A stretch of DNA of 7,018 nt from the NCBI GenBank assembly GCA_017848155.1, contig JAGAKC010000377.1, forward strand, positions 1 through 7,018. The letters run 5' to 3'. The notes beneath the pieces were generated by a model, which ran no database searches, was not told the origin of the DNA, and saw nothing but the letters and a program-made list of their open reading frames with translations. Positions 1-5,772 of this stretch are shown here, in pieces; the stretch's first letter is position 1; each line of letters starts with the position of its first letter. The position numbers were made by a program, and so were the translations under genes. The DNA is from Oscillospiraceae bacterium (GTDB lineage Bacteria > Bacillota > Clostridia > Oscillospirales > Ruminococcaceae).

Positions 1-15
1 ATTTGAGGTGATATT

Positions 16-336
16 ATGATATACGGACTTTACGAGAAGATAAAAAATCTGCGTGTTCATTCGGGAATGAGTCAGGTACAGCTTGCCGAAAGGCTTGGCA
101 TCACGAAAAGCGCCGTTAATGCATGGGAGTCGGGTACTAACTCGCCGTCGCTGTCATATATCATCAGGCTTGCGCAGGTGTTTGGCGTAAGCACGGATTA
201 TTTACTTGGAGTAAACGAGCGCTTGACCGTAGATATCACTAACCTTGACGAGCTGCAAAAGCAGGCGGTCACGCTTATGATAAAGCTGTTTGAAAGAGAT
301 AACGAAGCAATTGCTGATAAAAACAAAGCACCTTGA
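16..336 (+). CDS. XRE/Cro-cI family small HTH transcriptional regulator
   Basis: This is a 106-residue protein, probably a cytoplasmic DNA-binding repressor. Residues about 8-62 form a classic HTH_3 (Cro/cI) domain: the helix around QVQLAERLGI (20-29), the recognition helix around KSAVNAWESG (31-40), and the typical ending GVSTDYLLG (57-65). The C-terminal 40 residues are predicted helical and charged, and may dimerise the protein; no peptidase or metabolite-binding domain follows. The start is supported by GAGGTG at 5-10, five bases before the ATG. The stop codon lies inside the left arm of a strong terminator hairpin, so the gene ends its transcription unit. Its promoter is off the window or within the first 15 bases and cannot be judged. 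The targets are unknown. The fold is certain, but the biological role is not. Confidence 0.9.
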   Translation: MIYGLYEKIKNLRVHSGMSQVQLAERLGITKSAVNAWESGTNSPSLSYIIRLAQVFGVSTDYLLGVNERLTVDITNLDELQKQAVTLMIKLFERDNEAIADKNKAP

Positions 337-358
337 CCATCGTCAAGGTGCTGTTGAT
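327..358 (+). terminator. Rho-independent terminator of the XRE gene
   Basis: A perfect 10-bp stem, AGCACCTTGA (327-336) with TCAAGGTGCT (343-352), closes a 6-base loop and is followed by GTTGATTTTT. The TGA stop of the upstream gene is the last three bases of the left arm, so terminating ribosomes would cover part of the hairpin. Confidence 0.85.
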
Positions 359-379
359 TTTTCGGGGCAGGCATAACAA

Positions 380-400
380 CTGTGAACACTGTTGTCACAG
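380..400. repeat. 21-bp imperfect palindrome, possible operator
   Basis: CTGTGAACAC (380-389), a central T, and GTTGTCACAG (391-400) match as inverted repeats at 8 of 10 positions. The heptamer TGTCACA from the right arm recurs at 418-424, 25 bp further on. The arms resemble a half-site pair for a dimeric regulator. No promoter can be placed with confidence next to it, so an operator role is only a guess. A weak RNA hairpin is the alternative. Confidence 0.35.
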
Positions 401-476
401 CAAAAACGATCACACGATGTCACATTTGAGGGAATTATGCTGTTTTTAAGTAAGGGCAATAAATAAAACAGTAACC

Positions 477-580
477 GAGGATATCAGATGTGGATAGAAT
501 TTGATGAAATGGAAGCTACCATGCAGAAGCTATTCCGATATTGTATATAGGAGGTTCATATGATCCAAGTATCAGAATGA
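477..580 (+). other. Two miniature ORFs with strong Shine-Dalgarno sites (small proteins or gene remnants)
   Basis: The first ORF (488-550) encodes 20 residues, MWIEFDEMEATMQKLFRYCI, and is preceded by GAGG (477-480) at a spacing of seven bases. Its stop TAG overlaps a full AGGAGG (549-554). That site lies five bases before a second ATG (560), which reads only MIQVSE before TGA (578-580). The arrangement of start signals is that of two translationally coupled genes, but the reading frames are far too short for ordinary proteins. They could be remnants of a decayed operon, a leader-peptide pair, or a true small protein. I do not recognise the 20-residue sequence, and no convincing promoter lies directly upstream. 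Confidence 0.3.
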
Positions 581-587
581 TCTTCCG

Positions 588-616
588 TTGACAAACCGCG
601 CCCCGTATGCTATAAT
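588..616 (+). promoter_or_regulatory. Perfect consensus sigma-A promoter of the kinase gene
   Basis: TTGACA (588-593), a 17-bp spacer and TATAAT (611-616) match the consensus at all 12 positions. TGC (608-610) adds an extended -10 element. Transcription should begin near 623, giving a leader of roughly 105 nt. That leader contains a small hairpin, ATCTG (638-642) with CAGAT (647-651), and the palindrome CCGTACGG (702-709). A promoter this strong is surprising for a signalling kinase unless it is repressed or the message is poorly translated. Confidence 0.9.
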
Positions 617-727
617 CAAAAAAACAACAAAACACCGATCTGTGGTCAGATAAGGTACGCATTTATATATAACGGGCATCAGCTGTAACATGCTGTCAAG
701 TCCGTACGGGATCGTGAGGTATCGCCA

Positions 728-2545
728 ATGGAAAAAGCATGTGCAAACTGCTTTTCAGCAGTGGATATAAACGAACAGATCTGTCCTTACTGCGGTTTTG
801 ACTGCTCTGAAGAAGAATACCATTCCTATTCGATCACAGGAGGTACACTGCTTAATGATCGTTATGTCATCGGAAAGGTCATAGGAACAGGCGGCTTTGG
901 TATCACCTATCTTGCCTACGACACACATAGCGAAAAGGTCATCGCTGTAAAAGAGTACTATCCCCATGGCATTGCTGTGCGCTCTGATGACGGACTGACA
1001 CTGGAGCCGCTGGGTTCAGCCAATTCTGGCTTCTACCGGAAAGGCATAGACCGATTTCTGCATGAGGGTAAGTATATCGCAAAATTTGAAACTGCCTCCG
1101 AGATAATGGGCATATACGACGTGTTTATGGAAAACGGAACAGCGTATTATGTAATGGAGCATTTCAATGGAATCACTCTGAAAGCATACACCGACAAATA
1201 CGGCAGTATATCAGCACAGCAGGCAGTATATATAGCAGAACATATTTCAGTGGCTTTCGATGTAATACATAATGGTGGCATCATTCACCGTGATGTGTCA
1301 CCCGATAATATAATGCTTTGCAGAAACGGCAGCGTAAAGCTGATCGATTTTGGCGCTGCAAGATCGTTCACGGATGATGACAACGGTCTTTCGGTAATGC
1401 TGAAGCAAGGGTTCACTCCGCTGGAGCAGTATCAGCGAAACGGCAGACAAGGTGCATGGACGGATATCTATTCACTGGGAGCCTCACTGTACTATGCGCT
1501 CACACTGTGCATGCCCGATGACCCTATGTCACGCTTTGATGACGACAGCACGTTTGATGCACAGCTCTCACTGCTTCCCGAAAAGCTCTCGGGGCTTATA
1601 TGCAGAGCCTGTGCAGTGCGTGCAAAAGACCGTTTTCAGTCCGCAGAGGAGCTTATGCAGGCACTAAAAAGCTGCGACATAAGATCCTGTGGATTCGATG
1701 AGATCAGGCTACACCGAGGTGATGTCTACCCGCCACGTACCGAGCTCACCTATCTCAGCAGAAGCGCAGTGCAGCATGTAAAGATCGCAGGCGAGATGAT
1801 ACCGATCGATCTTGTAGAGCTTGACCTTTCCGAAAGGCAGCTCACAAACACGCAGATACAGAATCTAAGACATATGAAATGCCTTGAAAAGCTGGACCTG
1901 AAGAACAATTACCTTACCGACCTGTCCTGTCTTAGCGGATTGACCCGGCTTAAGGATATCTGCTTCAACAACAACAATGTTCAGGATATCGAATTTGCAA
2001 GACACATGACTAAGCTTCAGCACATTTCAGGCGAAAACAGCGGAGTAACGGATATATCACCGCTTGCGGGCAAGACAGAGCTGGTCAGCGTTTTCTTCGG
2101 TGACGCAGGCGTAACGGATATCTCGCCTATAAAGGACAGTAAGGGTCTTGTGATGGTAGGCTTCAACGAGGCTCAGATAGGTAACATTGAAGCGCTCAGA
2201 GATATGCCGCTGCTTGAAATGGTGTGTCTTTCGGGATGCGGACTGCGTGACATCTCTCCGCTGGAAAACTGCCATAAGCTTGATGAAGTATTTGTGGGAC
2301 GAAACAGGCTCACCGACCTGTCTGCGCTGAAAGGAAAAAAGCTTTCAAACCTTTTCTTTGATAACAACAGGCTGTCAGAAGGTATAGAGTCCCTTAAGGG
2401 CATCTCTGTCAGGTGGACAGTCGCTGCTGAACACAACGGCTTTACTGTTGAACAGGCACAGCATGTATCGGAGATCATGGAATACGGTACGCTGTGTTTT
2501 GAGCAGGCTCTTGAAAGAAAGCTGAAAAACATATCTGACGAATAA
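728..2545 (+). CDS. Zinc-ribbon Ser/Thr protein kinase with C-terminal leucine-rich repeats
   Basis: This 605-residue soluble Hanks-type kinase probably phosphorylates Ser/Thr in cytoplasmic proteins. Residues 5-26 form a zinc ribbon (C5-x2-C8, C19-x2-C22, plus C26). The kinase domain spans about 44-314: glycine loop GTGGFG (53-58), ATP lysine K75 in VIAVKEYYP, probable helix-C E113, catalytic loop HRDVSPDN (187-194) with D189 and N194, DFG (207-209), GFTPLEQYQ (228-236) in the activation/APE position, and D246. The usual HRDxK lysine is Ser191. Nine LRR units (362-558) follow; the first eight are exactly 22 residues and the motif is internalin/SDS22-like (for example VTDISPL). They probably bind a partner or substrate. 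No membrane segment or PASTA domain is present, unlike PknB/PrkC. The start is set by GAGG (716-719), eight bases before the ATG. The gene is monocistronic, between its own promoter and a terminator. Activity is likely but unproven given the Ser191 change, and the substrate is unknown. Confidence 0.93.
   Translation: MEKACANCFSAVDINEQICPYCGFDCSEEEYHSYSITGGTLLNDRYVIGKVIGTGGFGITYLAYDTHSEKVIAVKEYYPHGIAVRSDDGLTLEPLGSANSGFYRKGIDRFLHEGKYIAKFETASEIMGIYDVFMENGTAYYVMEHFNGITLKAYTDKYGSISAQQAVYIAEHISVAFDVIHNGGIIHRDVSPDNIMLCRNGSVKLIDFGAARSFTDDDNGLSVMLKQGFTPLEQYQRNGRQGAWTDIYSLGASLYYALTLCMPDDPMSRFDDDSTFDAQLSLLPEKLSGLICRACAVRAKDRFQSAEELMQALKSCDIRSCGFDEIRLHRGDVYPPRTELTYLSRSAVQHVKIAGEMIPIDLVELDLSERQLTNTQIQNLRHMKCLEKLDLKNNYLTDLSCLSGLTRLKDICFNNNNVQDIEFARHMTKLQHISGENSGVTDISPLAGKTELVSVFFGDAGVTDISPIKDSKGLVMVGFNEAQIGNIEALRDMPLLEMVCLSGCGLRDISPLENCHKLDEVFVGRNRLTDLSALKGKKLSNLFFDNNRLSEGIESLKGISVRWTVAAEHNGFTVEQAQHVSEIMEYGTLCFEQALERKLKNISDE
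1811..2401 (+). repeat. Nine-unit leucine-rich repeat region within the kinase gene
   Basis: In protein residues 362-558, units begin at 362, 384, 406, 428, 450, 472, 494, 516 and 538. The first eight are 22 residues long and the last is 21. The repeated pattern is LxxLxLxxNxLTDISPLxxL-like, with the phase best kept in units 2, 4, 5, 7 and 8. The repetition is clear in protein but not in DNA, so the array is old rather than a recent tandem expansion. Confidence 0.85.
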
Positions 2546-2550
2546 AATTT

Positions 2551-2586
2551 ACCGCTCTTTTCCAAAATCGGAAAGGAGCGGTTTTT
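2551..2586. terminator. Bidirectional terminator between the kinase and convergent HTH gene
   Basis: ACCGCTCTTTTCC (2551-2563) pairs with GGAAAGGAGCGGT (2570-2582) over 13 bp with one G-U pair and a six-base loop. Five T residues (2582-2586) follow on the plus strand. On the minus strand the stem is followed by AAATTTTATT, a weaker but usable T-rich tail. It lies 5 bases after the kinase stop and directly after the stop of the minus-strand gene. Confidence 0.88.
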
Positions 2587-2587
2587 A

Positions 2588-2986
2588 CTATTTGGGTTGG
2601 GAAGAACTGATAAACTCCATCGCCTGCTCATAGGAATACTTGTGCTCCAGTGCATACATGACCTTTGCATCCTCTATATTGCGGATATACAGGCTTTCTC
2701 TGCCGCATATCCTTAACAGCTGCTGCATCTGTTCTACAGTAACTCCAAGATATAATCCGATACAGATTATCTGATTTTTCGTAGGCATGCGTGTACCGTT
2801 CAGTATCTGATATCCGTATGTACGGTCCAGATTCAGACTCTTGATAAGGTCAGCTCGTTTGATATCTCGTTCCTGAAGCATTTCATCGATAAGCTCGTAA
2901 AACTCGGGTGCAGGATTGGCTTTTATTATTTCTTCGTCGAATTCATCGGCGCTCATAAGCATTTTTTCCAGGTCAGTTGTTTTCAT
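2588..2986 (-). CDS. XRE-like HTH protein, convergent with the kinase
   Basis: With the start at 2986 this is a 132-residue cytoplasmic protein. An acidic N-terminal segment (1-27) precedes a Cro/cI-like HTH at about 28-87, including RADLIKSLNLDRTYGYQILNG (44-64) with its recognition helix, then MPTKNQIICIGLYLGVTVEQM. A helical tail (88-128) contains RNIEDAKVMYAL, a pattern I recall from clostridial HTH proteins encoded near Ser/Thr kinases. That association is memory, not evidence from this sequence. A longer frame opens at 3031, but the internal ATG at 2986 has AAAGGGTGATC six bases upstream, and the extension would cover TATAAT-like promoter DNA. The gene is convergent with the kinase and shares its terminator. 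It could be a regulator, or a substrate or partner of the kinase; the sequence does not decide. Confidence 0.82.
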   Translation of the reverse strand: MKTTDLEKMLMSADEFDEEIIKANPAPEFYELIDEMLQERDIKRADLIKSLNLDRTYGYQILNGTRMPTKNQIICIGLYLGVTVEQMQQLLRICGRESLYIRNIEDAKVMYALEHKYSYEQAMEFISSSQPK

Positions 2987-2992
2987 TACAAT

Positions 2993-3003
2993 GATCACCC
3001 TTT
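2993..3003 (-). promoter_or_regulatory. Ribosome binding site fixing the HTH start at 2986
   Basis: On the minus strand AAAGGGTGATC is a long match to the 16S anti-Shine-Dalgarno, with six bases between it and the ATG at 2986. The alternative upstream ATG at 3031 has no comparable site. Confidence 0.8.
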
Positions 3004-3029
3004 CTATCAGCATTATTCTGTTTGCAGGC

Positions 3030-3097
3030 ATTATAACTCATTATACATATTTATTATACATGATTTTGATATAAAACGGGTATGCAGATTTGCACAA
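3030..3097 (-). promoter_or_regulatory. AT-rich promoter/operator region of the HTH gene
   Basis: On the minus strand three TATAAT hexamers lie at 3058-3053, 3045-3040 and 3035-3030. None has a good -35 at the usual distance; the best paired candidate is TTGTGC (3097-3092) with TATATC (3073-3068). The nonamer ATGTATAAT occurs twice at 13-bp spacing (3061-3053 and 3048-3040). This could be an operator for autoregulation or simply AT-rich promoter DNA. The exact start of transcription cannot be called. Confidence 0.4.
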
Positions 3098-3181
3098 TTT
3101 TAGGATCTATACCTTATGTATACTCTGGAAAAGAACACTTTTTATAAAAAAGCAATATTCAGCAAAACTTCATCAGCTGCA

Positions 3182-3628
3182 CTACTGAACTGAACCGGTA
3201 ATGCAAAGCCTTGTTGTCACCACAGTCTGCCTTATGCCAAGGAGCGATGCGATCTCCTTTACCGAATATTCCTCATAATAGAACAGATACAGCACCACCC
3301 CGTATTTCGGCTTAAGCCGTGACAGCACAGGAAGCAGACTGTCGCTTTTCTGAGGCTGCGACGGCACATTTTCCGCAGCTTCGATCGGCACAGTAGTCCT
3401 GTACCTTGCCGACCCAAGCAGATTTCTGCATCTGTTTACCGTTACCCGTATCAGCCATGCCCTGACATGCCCGTCATCCGCAAAGTGCTTTTCATATGTA
3501 TACAGCGCCAGAAACACATCCTGCATGATGTCGTCTGCGTCAGCCCTGTTATTGAGCTGACAGTACGCCACCCTGTATACAAGTCCGCTGTATTCCTCCA
3601 CCAGCCGTATAAACTCCCGATCTTCCAT
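3182..3628 (-). CDS. ECF-type RNA polymerase sigma factor, C-terminally truncated
   Basis: This 148-residue sigma-70 family (ECF) protein would direct RNA polymerase to alternative promoters. Region 2 spans about 8-72, with DADDIMQDVFLALY (30-43) at the -10 binding helix and VRAWLIRVTVNRCRN (55-69). A linker (73-97) leads to region 4 at about 98-141: LSRLKPKYGVVLYLFYYEEYSVKEIASLLGI and QTVVTTRL. ECF proteins normally continue after TTRL with about 10-20 more residues (xRARxxL...). Here only CITGSVQ follows, so the last helix is cut short, perhaps by an old frameshift or deletion. No anti-sigma gene overlaps or follows, which is unusual. Start: GGAGGAG is followed by two adjacent ATGs at 3631 and 3628; 3628 gives the better spacing (seven bases from GGAGG). 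The gene may be functional, weakened or decaying. Confidence 0.82.
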   Translation of the reverse strand: MEDREFIRLVEEYSGLVYRVAYCQLNNRADADDIMQDVFLALYTYEKHFADDGHVRAWLIRVTVNRCRNLLGSARYRTTVPIEAAENVPSQPQKSDSLLPVLSRLKPKYGVVLYLFYYEEYSVKEIASLLGIRQTVVTTRLCITGSVQ

Positions 3629-3633
3629 CATTA

Positions 3634-3640
3634 CTCCTCC
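3634..3640 (-). promoter_or_regulatory. Ribosome binding site of the sigma-factor gene
   Basis: GGAGGAG on the minus strand lies directly upstream of tandem ATG codons at 3631 and 3628. It rules out the longer frame from 3661, whose first ten codons would contain this site. Confidence 0.8.
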
Positions 3641-3660
3641 GTGTTTTAAAAGGCCTTTCA

Positions 3661-3669
3661 ATTATAACA
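3661..3669 (-). promoter_or_regulatory. Extended -10 promoter of the sigma-factor gene
   Basis: The minus strand reads TGTTATAAT (3669-3661), a perfect -10 with the TGn extension and no good -35 at 17 bp. Transcription would begin near 3654, leaving a leader of about 25 nt with the ribosome binding site at 3640-3634. It does not look like an ECF-type autoregulated promoter. Confidence 0.55.
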
Positions 3670-3708
3670 CAGATCAGCCGCCCGATATGTCACAAAAAAT
3701 ATACTGTA

Positions 3709-3779
3709 GTATCATATTATCATAAAGCCACGTTAAAGTGTTGACAGATGGCAATTTCTGTTGTATAATAATATCATAC
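3709..3779. repeat. Inverted repeat flanking the chemoreceptor promoter
   Basis: GTATCATATTAT (3709-3720) and ATAATATCATAC (3768-3779) are inverted copies at 11 of 12 positions, with centres 59 bp apart. The right arm overlaps the last bases of the -10 and the expected transcription start; the left arm lies about 20 bp upstream of the -35. This could be a pair of operator sites for a regulator acting on the divergent promoters. AT-richness makes chance similarity possible. Confidence 0.4.
3741..3769 (+). promoter_or_regulatory. Perfect consensus sigma-A promoter of the chemoreceptor gene
   Basis: TTGACA (3741-3746), a 17-bp spacer and TATAAT (3764-3769) match consensus at every position. Transcription should start near 3776 with a leader of about 53 nt. 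Chemoreceptor genes of motile Firmicutes often use sigma-D promoters; the housekeeping consensus here suggests expression independent of a flagellar programme. Confidence 0.9.
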
Positions 3780-3815
3780 CAAGGCTTCATTGCATATCAA
3801 ATTTTATTTTTATTC

Positions 3816-3821
3816 AGGAGG
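3816..3821 (+). promoter_or_regulatory. Ribosome binding site fixing the chemoreceptor start at 3829
   Basis: AGGAGG lies seven bases before the ATG at 3829. The longer frame from 3790 would begin only about 14 bases after the expected transcription start and has no such site. Confidence 0.85.
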
Positions 3822-3828
3822 CTGCAAA

Positions 3829-5712
3829 ATGAAAAAACTAATTATCAAAAAGATCCGTACAAGTGCGATCATCAGTATCGTGATAATGGCTCTGCTGGTG
3901 TTTGTTTTCCAGTGGATGGTATCACGCAACAATGCATCCATTACCTGTGACGAGCGCCTTTCAGACGCTGTGACACGTATCGACGAGAGTGAAGTCACGA
4001 TCAAAGAGCTTACGGAAAATCTGAACATTGAATACATCTCCAAGGCTAATGCATTTGCGGAGATGATACGACTCGACCCCGAGATAATCGACAATGCGGA
4101 CGAGCTTGAACGCATCCGTGAGATGCTTGAAGTTGACGAGCTGCACGTAACCGATGACAAGGGCGTTATCTACTGGGGTACAGTTCCGGGCTACTTCGGC
4201 TTTGATTTCAACACATCAGAGCAGACAAAGCCTTTCCTGCCTATACTGACAGATGATACACTGGAGATAGCTCAGGAGGCTCAGCCCAACGGCACAGAGG
4301 GCAAGCTGTTCCAGTACATAAGCGTTCCCAGACGTGACGCAACAGGTATCGTACAGATAGGTATGGAGCCTGTCCGTCTTACCGAAACTCTTGCCGACAA
4401 TCAGCCTGACGTTATCCTCGGAAACATCAAGGTCGGCACAAACGGCACCATTTTCGCCGTAAACAAGACAGATCTTACTATAGCTGCTTTCTTTGACAGC
4501 TCCTACATCGGAAAGAACATATCCGAGCTTGGCATTGATGAAGCAAGCCTAAAGGATCATGTCGCAGGTGTTACAAACTATGTATTCTGTGGTACTTCTT
4601 TCTACTCTAAGCTTATCGAGCACGGCAACTACTACCTTGCGGCACTTATCCCTACATCGGAAGTAATGGGAGAGGCTGCACTGCTGACAGGAATAGTTGC
4701 ACTGCTGGCGCTGCTGGTGATCGTTCTGCTGGTATTCATCGTTATCAAAGCGATCAACAAGAATATAATCGTAGGTATGACAAAGATCACAGAGGATATC
4801 AAAGCGATCTCTGACGGAAATGCGGATGTGCGTGTTGATGTAAGGACCTGCGATGAATTCTGCATACTCAGTGACGGTATCAACGGTATGGTAGACCATA
4901 TCGAAGCTAACGTAAGCGCTGCAAATGAGATGAACCACTCCATGGCCGAGCTGCTCAGCAAGGTGGATGACATCTCTCACAGCATCAACAACTACGCTGC
5001 CGAAATGGACAACGTTTCGGGTCAGCTCTCCGACGGTGCAACGACCCAGGCTGCAACCATCCAGCAGCTGTCCGCAGCTTTCTCGGATATCTCAAAGGAT
5101 GTAAACGACAATGCAAGCTCTGCGAGAAATGCAAACGCTATTGCGGAAGAAACGAACGAACAGCTGCGTCTTAACATGCAGAACATGAAGAACATGCAGG
5201 AATCCATGGTCCAGATCAACGATGCATCCCAGAAGATCAGCAACATCGTAAAGACCATCGAGGATATTGCATTCCAGACAAACATCCTCGCACTGAACGC
5301 ATCTATCGAAGCTGCACGTGCAGGCGTACACGGTAAGGGATTCGCAGTCGTTGCCGAGGAGGTACGTAACCTCGCAACAAAATCCGCAGAGGCTGCAAAG
5401 GACACAACTGAGCTTATCGATGAAACTCTCCAGGCTGTCGAGAACGGTATCCTGATCGTTGACGAAACAGCCGAAAAGCTGAACGACACAACAAAGAGCA
5501 TCGACAAGAGCACACAGCTCATCTCCGAGATCGCAGATGCTACGATAAAGCAGGCTCAGTCCATCGACGAGGCTGTAGAGGGTATGAACAGGATATCCGC
5601 TGTCGTACAGGACAACACAAAGATCGCTCACAGCGCACAGACTACCGCAGCGCTGCTGGACACCGAAGCAGGAAAGCTGCTTGAAATGGTCGAGTCCTCA
5701 TCAAGAGCATAA
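3829..5712 (+). CDS. Methyl-accepting chemotaxis protein with Cache-like sensor domain
   Basis: This 627-residue inner-membrane receptor would sense an extracellular ligand and control a CheA/CheW kinase complex. A short basic N-terminus ([10 protein letters not shown]) precedes TM1 (about 12-31). An extracytoplasmic domain of about 250 residues (32-282) includes [13 protein letters not shown] (107-119) and [16 protein letters not shown] (206-221), which suggest a double Cache fold. TM2 covers about 283-307 and a HAMP domain about 305-360. The long coiled-coil signalling domain follows, with the highly conserved tip [20 protein letters not shown] (480-499) and [15 protein letters not shown] (502-516). 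The protein ends at SSSRA with no CheR/CheB-binding pentapeptide. The ligand cannot be told from sequence. No che or flagellar genes lie in the window, so the output could be taxis, pilus control or another CheA-like pathway. The gene is intact and of normal length. Confidence 0.95.
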   Translation: MKKLIIKKIRTSAIISIVIMALLVFVFQWMVSRNNASITCDERLSDAVTRIDESEVTIKELTENLNIEYISKANAFAEMIRLDPEIIDNADELERIREMLEVDELHVTDDKGVIYWGTVPGYFGFDFNTSEQTKPFLPILTDDTLEIAQEAQPNGTEGKLFQYISVPRRDATGIVQIGMEPVRLTETLADNQPDVILGNIKVGTNGTIFAVNKTDLTIAAFFDSSYIGKNISELGIDEASLKDHVAGVTNYVFCGTSFYSKLIEHGNYYLAALIPTSEVMGEAALLTGIVALLALLVIVLLVFIVIKAINKNIIVGMTKITEDIKAISDGNADVRVDVRTCDEFCILSDGINGMVDHIEANVSAANEMNHSMAELLSKVDDISHSINNYAAEMDNVSGQLSDGATTQAATIQQLSAAFSDISKDVNDNASSARNANAIAEETNEQLRLNMQNMKNMQESMVQINDASQKISNIVKTIEDIAFQTNILALNASIEAARAGVHGKGFAVVAEEVRNLATKSAEAAKDTTELIDETLQAVENGILIVDETAEKLNDTTKSIDKSTQLISEIADATIKQAQSIDEAVEGMNRISAVVQDNTKIAHSAQTTAALLDTEAGKLLEMVESSSRA

Positions 5713-5723
5713 TATGACCAGGC

Positions 5724-5760
5724 CGACCCGTCGGGTGATATCCGACGGGTCGATCATTTA
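5724..5760 (+). terminator. GC-rich hairpin after the chemoreceptor gene, weak terminator
   Basis: CGACCCGTCGG (5724-5734) pairs perfectly with CCGACGGGTCG (5742-5752) around a seven-base loop. The tail is ATCATTTA rather than a run of T, so termination is probably incomplete. It may let part of the transcription reach the HAD gene 20 bases further on, or protect the 3' end of the receptor message. Confidence 0.6.
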
Positions 5761-5772
5761 CAGGAGTAGGAT

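Larger units (their letters stand above)
337..727. other. 391-bp intergenic region without a full-length gene
   Basis: After the XRE terminator the stretch holds, in order: a near-palindrome at 380-400 with a second TGTCACA at 418-424; two very short ORFs with good ribosome binding sites (477-580); a perfect sigma-A promoter (588-616); and a leader of about 105 nt running to the kinase start. Neither strand has an ORF over 40 codons that looks like a real protein; the 71-codon minus-strand frame overlapping 198-413 is a shadow of the XRE gene. No recognised riboswitch class or tRNA is visible. Confidence 0.7.

Noticed and set aside
380..400. CRP/FNR-type binding site (TGTGA...TCACA)
   Set aside because: The half-sites are separated by nine bases, not six, so the standard CRP consensus is not met; kept only as a generic dyad.
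617..727. Riboswitch in the kinase leader
   Set aside because: Only a 5-bp hairpin and a short palindrome are visible; no conserved core of a known class and no terminator/antiterminator pair.
2173..2670. 165-codon minus-strand ORF across the kinase 3' end and the terminator
   Set aside because: It runs through the LRR coding region, the terminator hairpin and the end of the HTH gene in another frame; no domain or start signal supports it.
2987..3031. N-terminal extension of the HTH gene to 3031
   Set aside because: The 15 extra residues are unlike the family and overlap TATAAT-rich promoter DNA; the ATG at 2986 has a much better ribosome binding site.
3137..3152. AT-only palindrome after the sigma gene as a terminator
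   Set aside because: GCTTTTTTATAAAAAG has almost no G-C pairs and no loop of useful size; it is unlikely to terminate transcription well.
3790..3828. N-terminal extension of the chemoreceptor to 3790
   Set aside because: It would add residues before the typical basic start plus TM1, and the AGGAGG at 3816-3821 clearly serves the ATG at 3829.
3776..3828. c-di-GMP riboswitch before the chemoreceptor, suggested by the nearby GGDEF gene
   Set aside because: The leader is only about 53 nt and AT-rich, too short for the known c-di-GMP aptamers, and lacks their conserved sequence.
4549..5631. Long minus-strand ORFs (143, 166 and 179 codons) opposite the chemoreceptor
   Set aside because: They are antisense shadows of a highly conserved gene, are rich in Ser/Cys/Val in a low-complexity way, have no ribosome binding sites, and match no family.
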